NCBI GenBank assembly: GCA_023213395.1
Contig: CM041465.1
Span: forward strand, 229,655,741 to 229,719,740
Direction: 5' to 3'
DNA: 64,000 bases
Source of the DNA: Cycas panzhihuaensis
Taxonomy: Eukaryota > Cycadophyta
Shown here: positions 56,698 to 64,000 of the stretch, one piece after another
Layout of the letters: each line of letters begins with the position of its first letter
Numbering within the stretch: position 1 is the stretch's first letter
The notes under the pieces: model-generated
What the model was told of the DNA's origin: nothing
The model's input: the letters and a program-made list of their open reading frames with translations, nothing else
Databases searched by the model: none
Position numbers and translations under genes: made by a program

Positions 56698-59067
56698 ATT
56701 GATTAAATCTCCTCTTACTAGTCCAATAAGCACTCTTATGTTTGCTTGTGTATTTGCATTCAGATCAATATCTTGGCTTCATATGATTGCATAGGAGCAC
56801 TTCTATTAGTACATTGCTCCACACATTACATCCAAGCATTACTATTGCTACACTGGTCCCATACTTTGCATATTAGATCCATCTTTGTGTCCATACATTA
56901 AGTAGTTGCTGCATGAGATCTACTATGTTAAATATCACCCTGACATCTGTATGCAGGTTACAACACAACGATCTTTCACTCCATGCCATTGTCTATCCTT
57001 TCGTCTCCATTTGACCTTGACCTCGATCATTTACTCGCTACGAGTGTTGTCACAACTTCTGGATTGGTTTCTACACCTATTCTCAATGCAAGAAGGCATG
57101 TTTGCATCCTTCGTTGTTGTGTGTGTGTGTGTTTGTTTCTCTGGTCCTCTCTCTCCCTCAATGTACGAGGTTTCTGCCTAGCCTATATGCACATTTGAAG
57201 TGCCACTATCTATGGTTAATAATTATGCTCTCATGGCACCTCGCGTTATTTGCGTCTAGACCCTGCATGTGTTTATTTCCTGTAATGTCATTGTATGCAT
57301 TCCACTATTAGTTGGTCCATGGTAGTGTTCAAAGAAGCGACTATGGTCCTAGGTCCATATTCTTGAGATTTGTTATTTTTTTCTAGTCATGGTGGAGGGA
57401 CTAATTCCTATGTCCTCTCATTCAAGAATACTATCGTCAAATCGACTAGCCTAATATTACCATGACTATGTCACAACCTTACTCTAGTGTTGGGATTGGA
57501 TTACGAGTGCGTGGTTGTTGCTCATGGCTGTTGCATAGCACTTATGGGCCATACTCATCTTCATTATCGACTGCATTGTTTTTTTACATTTGACTCATGC
57601 AATTTGATCTTTATTGGAGACAATCTCTCTTGATCTGAGCTCGCAATCTGTGAGGTTGTTATACATTGGATATCATCCTTCGTTTCCACGTCCGGTTTCA
57701 CCTACCTGTATCAAGGGATCAAGACCAACACATAGTCATCACACAATCAAAGACAGTATTTCATAGCACATAGCATCAATCGAAGACATATCACATTGCT
57801 TGTGTTACATTGTAGGCCATTGACATCTATGTATTACATTGTAGGCGGAATGGAAGCATGTATCACATTACCAAGCATAAGGCCATTTGTCATTTGACAT
57901 TGGATATTCACATATAAGTTTGTTGATATATTTGTGTGTTGATTTATTTGGGTTCCACTTAAAGTCTTATTTCATAGACTTTCATCCAATATATTTGATC
58001 CTAGATAGTTCTATGTTTTCACTATGTATTAAGTTTCGGTTTTTTTTCACTCTGTGTATTGAGGTATCTGCACATCATAAACTAGTTGCTAGCCTTGACT
58101 ACATGTTTAAAAGGAAAAGCCTTCGTTAAGCGTGCTTGCTAGAGGGATTTGATAATCATATTCTTCTTCACCTACAAGCGAGGGCATCTCTTGATCCAAG
58201 TTTGCGCCTATCTGAGGCATCTTAGTCAATGAGGCAAGTGAATCAAAGAGAGGAAAATAATTGGTAAAATTTATTTGAGGGTGATTTAATTGTTTTGGAT
58301 TTTATGTTTCTTTCAACTTTGATGGATTGTAGCCTTTGTTACTAAGTCTGAAGGTCACATACAGTAGCCAAGTGACCAAAGAAAAGTTTTTCTAAAGAAG
58401 CTACACTGCAATGTTAAGAAGCTTCCCTTAGCTTGAATACCTGATTCTGCTTCAGCAAGTATAACTATCACCCACAAGGCCCATTTTCAAATCTATTAAC
58501 TTTAGAGTGATCTTCATTTTCACCCAAACAAAACGAGTGGTCACACACTTATATTAGGTTTGCATTTGATAGTCCATTTAATGAAACAAAGTTGATAAAA
58601 TATTTTCATTGTAGCTTATGTACTAAGGGCTCTTTATTTAAATTTGACCTCCTTCTACTGTTTAAGGCATAACATTGTCATAAAGTGCCAGAATTAGGTG
58701 TCGTTTGATGCGTTGAACTCATGTTTCAATTTTCTACAAAGTGAGTGGTCTTTTGAATATTTTTGAAATCATTTTAAGTATTGTTTTTATGCTCAAAATT
58801 GATGCTAGTTTATGCGCTTCCTATGAGTTGACCCTCTAAATAAGCTTAGCAAAAAGTTCACTTTATAATCATAATCTAATACAAAATCTTTACCTTGGAA
58901 GAGGTTGAATCCCAATTGGGACACTTGTGCATGTCTTAAAGTTGAAAGGGGGCAATTTGGCTTGTGTTTGAGTGTGTTTTCTATTGCCTTGTTTAGTGCA
59001 TTTTTAGTCCTTTATTAAAGCACTTTATTTTTCAAAACAATTTATCTTTCAAAGCAATTTCTTTGTC
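56698..59067. other. Unassigned interval
   Basis: No gene or element end recognised. A (GT)n microsatellite of about 20 bp lies at 57113-57132. Small open frames of 69-91 codons around it overlap each other and give no family. The last ~100 bp precede the J gag start and may be its leader. Confidence 0.45.
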
Positions 59068-59606
59068 ATGGCTTCTAGCATAAGCAATGTTATGGTACCT
59101 AAGTTTGATGGTACCAATTTCTTAAATTGGAGTCATAAGATGAAGTGTATCAAAAGACATGTGGAATTTAATTGAAAATGGATATGGTACACTTGATCCT
59201 AATGCCACTGTAGATGAAAAGAAGACTTTCAAGGAGAACGAAAAAGAGACAAAGAAGGTTTGGCATTCATCTTTTGTGCATTGGAGGACCACATCTTCCC
59301 AAGAGTTAGTGTGGCAACTATAGCAAAGGAGGTGTCGAATGCTTTGAAGATCACCTATGAAGGAGTTGTTGCATCAAAACTTTAACCACTGACTAGATTT
59401 GAAAATTATAGGATAAACAATAATAAGGGTATTAATGACTTCATAACCAAAGTACAAGGCCTAGTCAATTAAATGAGGGCCTTAGGAGAAGTTATTAGTG
59501 AACAAAGGGTGGTAGAAAAAATTCTAAGGTGTGTTAGTGACATCAAGAGGCTTGAAATAGTAACTACAAGCATTGAAGTCTCAAAAGACCTTACAACACT
59601 CAAGAT
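59068..59606 (+). pseudogene. J: copia gag fragment
   Basis: ATG 59068 (MASSISNVMVPKFDGTNFLN) with the copia Gag pattern KFDGTNFLNW near the start. It continues after frameshifts with ALEDHIFPRVSVATIAKEVS and KVQGLVN, then VVEKILRCVSDIKRLEIVTT near 59508-59567. It stops at SKDLTTLKI, where A1 begins. The rest of this element should lie beyond the window's right edge. Confidence 0.8.
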
Positions 59607-59905
59607 TTAAAGAACAATAGTTTGAAATGAAGAAAGTTCATTGATTATGTGAGAGAGAGAGTCTCTCTATAAATACATCAAATGTTTTGCAACCGCTTGT
59701 TGCATGTGACCCACATGTCTGTCGCTTGTCATTCTTACAAAGAAGAGGGAATGACACATAACCCTCATTAACTTCTAACTTAATGTCCTAAATAAAACAT
59801 TATCTTTAATACAGTCTCCTAATGTTTTATCTATCTTAAGCCAAGTCTACTTCTAAAGAATTGAAACTTTTGTCTTTGCTGAGAGGTTCCGCAAGCTATT
59901 CATGT
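59607..59905 (-). mobile_element. A1: 3' LTR and adjoining tail of a family A element
   Basis: LTR about 59607-59813 (TTCATTTCAAAC... to TTTAATACA on the minus strand reading). It carries TCTCTATAAATACATC near 59665, the promoter region. 59814-59905 holds pol-tail and polypurine-like sequence (AAAACATTAGGAGAC on the minus strand). A2 interrupts it at 59906. AAGAT at 59602-59606 should recur at the far side of A1, outside the window. Confidence 0.75.
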
Positions 59906-60129
59906 TGAAAAATACAGATCGGAACTAAGCAGAGGAAAGAATGAGTTGTTTTCTATTGAGATTCAATTTGCTTAAGTATACAAGAGTTATGAGATGGTTA
60001 CAACCACTAATGTAACCGATCACTCAGATTCTGCCAAGTGGCATGATCTCATAAGAGCATTTAAGGGTGGGTCTAACATGACCCCCTTTTCTATCCTAGA
60101 TAAAACATTATATCTCAACACCCCCTCTT
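59906..60129 (-). repeat. A2 3' LTR and polypurine tract
   Basis: 215 bp from TGAAAAATACAG to TATCTCAACA on the plus strand, then CCCCCTCTT. The left flank CATGT (59901-59905) should be the target duplication. Family A LTRs are short (about 200 bp). Confidence 0.85.
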
Positions 60130-63100
60130 AATGTTTTATCTCTAAAAGTCCAATCTTGTCTCTCAAATATCTGAGTCTTTCTCTCCCAAGAGGTTTTGTC
60201 AGAAGATGCGCAACTTGTTCGGATGTCGGACGATATTCAAGTCTATTTCTTTGTTCTGCACCTTTTCTCTTATAAAGTGATGATGAACTTCAATATGTTT
60301 TGTTCTTGCATGCGATTGGATTTTGGTCGACTTGATGGCACTTTGGTTGTCACATTTTAGTGAAGTTGCTTCTTTTCTGCTGTTGATTCAAATCAAGTAA
60401 GAGTTGTCTTAACGGATGGCTTCACGGAGTTCTTGATGTGGTACTTTATATTATGTTTACGTAGAGGAGGCGACTGTTGCTTGTTTCTTCTTGCACCATG
60501 AGATTCTTTGAAGCTCCTAAGAAAAACAAAATCCGATTGTGGATTTCCTTTGTTCTTTGTCGCTTTGCCTTGATCGAATCGCAATATCCTGTTATTTTGA
60601 TTGGATGCCCCTTGAATATACTAATTTGAGATCTGTTGTTCCTTTGAGATATCTCAAAATTCTTTTTCTTGACTTGCTAGTGTCTCGACTTTGGATTACG
60701 CATATACCTTGATATTAGTCCCTCTTGAGTAGGATATGTCGGGTTTGGTGGTACATCAAATAAATCGGACTTCCAATCATACACTGTCTGAGGGTAACAT
60801 CGGCATCTTTTTCCATATTATCTCTTTGTTAGATCGCAATTTGTTTCCATGGGAGTGGTGCATGGATTGCAATTCTCCATCTGGAATCGAACAAGTAGAT
60901 TTTTGATGTAGTTACTTTGGGACAAGGTTATGTAGTTTTGGTGTTGACCTATCTCCAGTCCCAAGTAATAGTTTAGTGAACCCAAGTCTGTCATTTCAAA
61001 CTTTTGCTGAAGTTGACTTTTGATCCACTTGATTCCTTCTACATCATTCCCAGTAAGGAGCATATCATCCACATAAACAACAATTATTGTTATCTTGTTG
61101 TTTGTTTTCCTTATATACAGACTGGAATCTGAGTTACACCGAATGAACTTATTTTCTTCAAGAAAGTGATCTAGTTTTGCATACCACGCACGCGGTGCTT
61201 GTTTTAGACCATACAAGGCCTTTTCAATTTGCAGACTAGATTTTCTTTTCCACATTACGCATATCCATCTGGTTGTTGCATATAAACCTCTTCTTCTAGT
61301 TCACTGTTTAGGAAGGCACTCTTTACGTCCATCTGAGAGATTCCCCAACCTTGGGCAACAGCTAAGGCTATTACTGTCCTTACTGTGTTCATCTTCATTA
61401 CTGGAGAAAAGGTCTCATCAAAATCTATACCTGCAGTTTGAGTGTATCCTTTTGCAACTAACCTTGCCTTGTGTTTTTCAATTTTGCCATCAACTCCTTT
61501 CTTTGTTTTGTAAACCTATTTGCAGTTTACAGTGGATTTATTAGCAGGTAGTTCAACTAATTCCCATGTTTGATTTTTCTTGATTGAATTTATTTCATTG
61601 TCCATTGCTTCTCTCCATTCTGGATGATCTTTTGCTTCGTCAAAATTATGTGGTTCAACCTTGCTTAGAAGAGCTTTTGACCTTTGCCCACGAGTTTTTT
61701 GTTCTAATATATTTCCTTCTTCAACGGCTTTGATATACCATTTCGGCAACTTTTTGTTTACGTGGATCCGCTTTTTCGATGATGTCTCACGACCGATTGA
61801 TGATGATGGTCCTTCTTTTCGATGGTGTCTCCACGACTGTTGTTGACGATGAATCGACTTGTCCTTCTTCTAAATCATTTCCTTCTCTAGTTTCTTGATT
61901 TTACAAGTAATTCCTTCGACTTTCTTCCTCATCTTCTTGCATTATTCTGGGTCTAGCAGTTCCCAGTTCCTTTTCATTTTCTATTACTTTGATTTGTGAG
62001 GATTCATCTGAGCTATCTTCATTAAAGACGACATCTCTACTCACATAGATTCTATTTGTTCTTGGATCTATGCACTTATATGCCTTTGAATTTTTACTAT
62101 ACCCTATTAAGATACATTCTATGCTTTTTGCATCTAATTTGGACCTCCTTTTATCAGGAATATGCACAAATGCTTGACTGCCAAAAACTTTGAGAAAACT
62201 TACATCGGGTTTCTGACCTGTCCAAGCTTCTTACGGGTGACGTTCTTGATTGTTACGTTGGACTTACATTTTATCAAGTAGCATGTTGTCTTGGCTTATA
62301 CCTTGATATGTCTTTGATATTTTTGTTCCATACATCATGCTTCGAGCCATTTCCATCAAAGTTATATTTTTTCCTTCCGCTACTTCATTTGGTGAGGAGT
62401 ATAGGGAGTTGTAACTTGTCTACGAATTCCTCTGTATTTGCAGTAATTTAGAAACTCCTTCGACATATATTCTCCTCCTCCATCTGACCTGATGCACTTG
62501 ATTTTCATTCCTGATTCTAGCTCAACTTCTGCCTTAAATTCTTTAAATGTTTCAAAGACTTCAGACTTATTATGTAAAAAATATACCCAAACTTTTCGGG
62601 TGAAGTCATCAATGAAAGTTAAGAAATATCTGCATCCATTTATTGACAGAGGTGAAATTGGACCACAGATATCTATGTGTATCAGATCTAATTTAGACTG
62701 AGATTTCCAAGTGCTTTCTTTAAAAGGGAACCTATGCTGTTTTCCAAGTTGACAACCTTTACAAACAAATGTATCTGAAGAGATATTAGGTAAACCATTT
62801 ACCATTTCTGACTTTTCCATTTGTTTAAGTGTGTCAATTGAGAGATGTCCATACCTTAAATGCCATACTTTATTATCAGATTTAAGAGCAGTACAAGCTT
62901 TTTCTTCCAAAGGAAGTACAAGATTTGACAGAAGTTTGTAAAGGTCATTGCATCTGACCCCTTTTCCAACAGTTTTCCCATCTTTTTTCATATCTAAGAT
63001 GTGGCAATTCCCTTCTTCATCGAAAATGGTCCTCAGTCCCTTTTTGCTCAATTGAGAGACTGAAAGGAGATTCATCTTCAGGTCAGTACAAAAGAACATT

Positions 63101-63330
63101 TCCGATTTTTCTTTCATTTCCATTCGAGTTTCTTTGAAATGGTTCCAATCCCTTTAATGTTAAGGGAGTACTTGTCACCTAGCTCCACTAACTTGTCCAT
63201 ATTATACGGACTCATGGTTTGAAACCAATCTTCCCGACTTGTCATGTGTTTAGAAGCTCCTGAATCTATGTACCAAATGTCTTTGTCTTTCATTCCCGTA
63301 ATCAATGCTGTGATGAAGGCAGTCTCCTCT
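60130..63330 (-). pseudogene. A2 pol: protease, integrase, RT, RNase H
   Basis: Right to left: protease WYIDSGASKHMTSRE near 63277-63230, GAG-pre-integrase (VWHLRYGHLSIDTLKQM near 62870-62815, CKGCQLGKQHRFPF near 62765-62725), integrase motifs (FIDDFTRKVWVYF near 62620-62580, RSDGGGEYMS near 62495-62465), integrase C-terminal part near 62167-61900, RT ([20 protein letters not shown] near 61225-61165, VVYVDDMLLTGND near 61090-61050) and a strongly decayed RNase H near 60820-60130. Stops near 62380, 62240, 61250 and 60815. RT catalytic YVDD is intact. Confidence 0.92.
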
Positions 63331-64000
63331 TCTTCTTCTTCTTCATCTTTTTCTTTGTTGTATCCGCCGATAGGTCTTTTTCCTTTGTAAATTTCACTTC
63401 GTCTTTGTGGACACTGATAAGGATAGTGTCCACTCATCCCGATAGCGACATATGTTGAAGATCCCGCAATTCTTTGGCGAAGTGTCCAGATTAAATCCAC
63501 GGTTGTAGCATATTCTATTTTCTCTGCTGCGTCCTCGTCCTCTGAGTTTGACCGGCGTCCTCGACCTCACGGAATCGACATCACCTTGGTGCACGAAATT
63601 GTTGTCTTCCTCTTTGCCCGAAATTCAATCTGGATGCAAATGCATCTTCTAACTCTGTCGTATTTTCGTATCTTTTGTTTCTCTGCTCCTGTCTTAATAG
63701 CAGACCTGTCAGTTCATCAAGAGTTAATTTATCTAACCTATCACTGTCAGTGATAGTGTTAACAATGGTATCAAAAGATTTTGGCAGCCTTGCTGTTACA
63801 ATTTCTACAAGATCTTGTTCAGATATCATGCCTCCAGCACTGAGAAGATTATTTCTCACAGTGATGATTTTATGCATAAATTCTTCCACTTCTTCGTTTT
63901 CTTTCATATGGAGTTTGTACAACTCTTCTTTGAGTGCGATTATCCTTGCCTTATTCTTTTGACCATATAGGTTTTCCAGACATTTCCAGATTTCAAAAGC
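63331..64000 (-). pseudogene. A2 gag, C-terminal part, running off the window
   Basis: Enters from the right edge: FEIWKCLENLYGQKNKARII near 64000-63930, YKLHMKENEEVEEFMHKI near 63920-63870, LPKSFDTIVNTI and KLTLDELTGLLLRQEQRNKR near 63740-63680. Two weak zinc-knuckle remnants follow (CYNRGFNLDTSPKNC near 63515, SGHYPYQCP near 63435), with the first lacking the second cysteine. A frameshift lies near 63585. The A2 5' LTR should lie to the right of the window. Confidence 0.88.

Noticed and set aside
57113-57132. (GT)n run as a functional element
   Set aside because: An ordinary microsatellite. The overlapping 69-91-codon frames are low-complexity effects.

Overview
The window is plant nuclear DNA, AT-rich and made almost entirely of LTR retrotransposons and their debris. 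No intact host gene, rRNA, tRNA gene or CRISPR array was seen. Evidence for a plant: many Ty1-copia pol fragments with plant-type motifs, a Ty3/gypsy chromovirus, primer binding sites complementary to initiator-Met tRNA (TGGTATCAGAGC type), 5-bp target site duplications (TSDs), and a captured F-box/LRR-like fragment. Nested, mostly decayed insertions point to a large, repeat-rich genome. A gymnosperm is a reasonable guess, but nothing here proves it.

Labels used below. Family A (copia): A0 1-1978(+), A3 ~53396-54938(-), A1 59607-59905 and beyond(-), A2 59906-64000 and beyond(-). Family F (copia): F0 LTR fragment 1979-2317(+), F1 12869-20682(-), F4 23998-25839(+), F2 25840-32189(-), F3 45990-52444(-). 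S1 (copia) 33985-41788(+). Family H (copia): H1 ~2350-5088(+), H2 42832-45338(-). Non-autonomous family N: N0 LTR 5550-6128(+), N1 7402-12059(-), N2 27009-30981(-). Gyp: Ty3/gypsy chromovirus 32190 to ~53395(+). J: copia gag 59068-59606(+). DUP: an ~880-bp direct duplication.

Layout. 1-6.1 kb: A0 sits in an F-type LTR, followed by the degenerate element H1 and a lone N-type LTR. 6.1-20.8 kb: a 149-bp hairpin, then DUP copy a, N1, and DUP copy b, which is split by F1. N1 lies exactly between the two DUP copies and its 5-bp flanks do not match. 20.8-25.8 kb: unassigned DNA, an LTR with primer site, and truncated F4. 25.8-32.2 kb: F2 with N2 inserted in its reverse transcriptase (TSD AAGGA). 32.2-53.4 kb: chromovirus Gyp cut into four pieces by S1 (TSD GCAGG), H2 (TSD GTAGT) and F3 (TSD TTACG). 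53.4-59.1 kb: 5' end of A3 and a long unassigned stretch. 59.1-64 kb: gag J interrupted by A1, itself interrupted by A2, which runs off the window.

Nearly every coding region carries stops or frameshifts. The best-preserved frames are the 309-residue gag-like ORF of N2 and parts of the F1 and A2 pol genes. The most interesting signals are: (1) the ~880-bp duplication around N1, best explained by recombination between two N elements; (2) a non-autonomous family whose only ORF joins a truncated copia Gag to an acidic domain; (3) host-like coding fragments in the long 5' leaders of N1, S1 and perhaps N2; (4) a leader stem-loop conserved in three F elements with a compensatory base pair change; (5) a near-perfect 149-bp hairpin.
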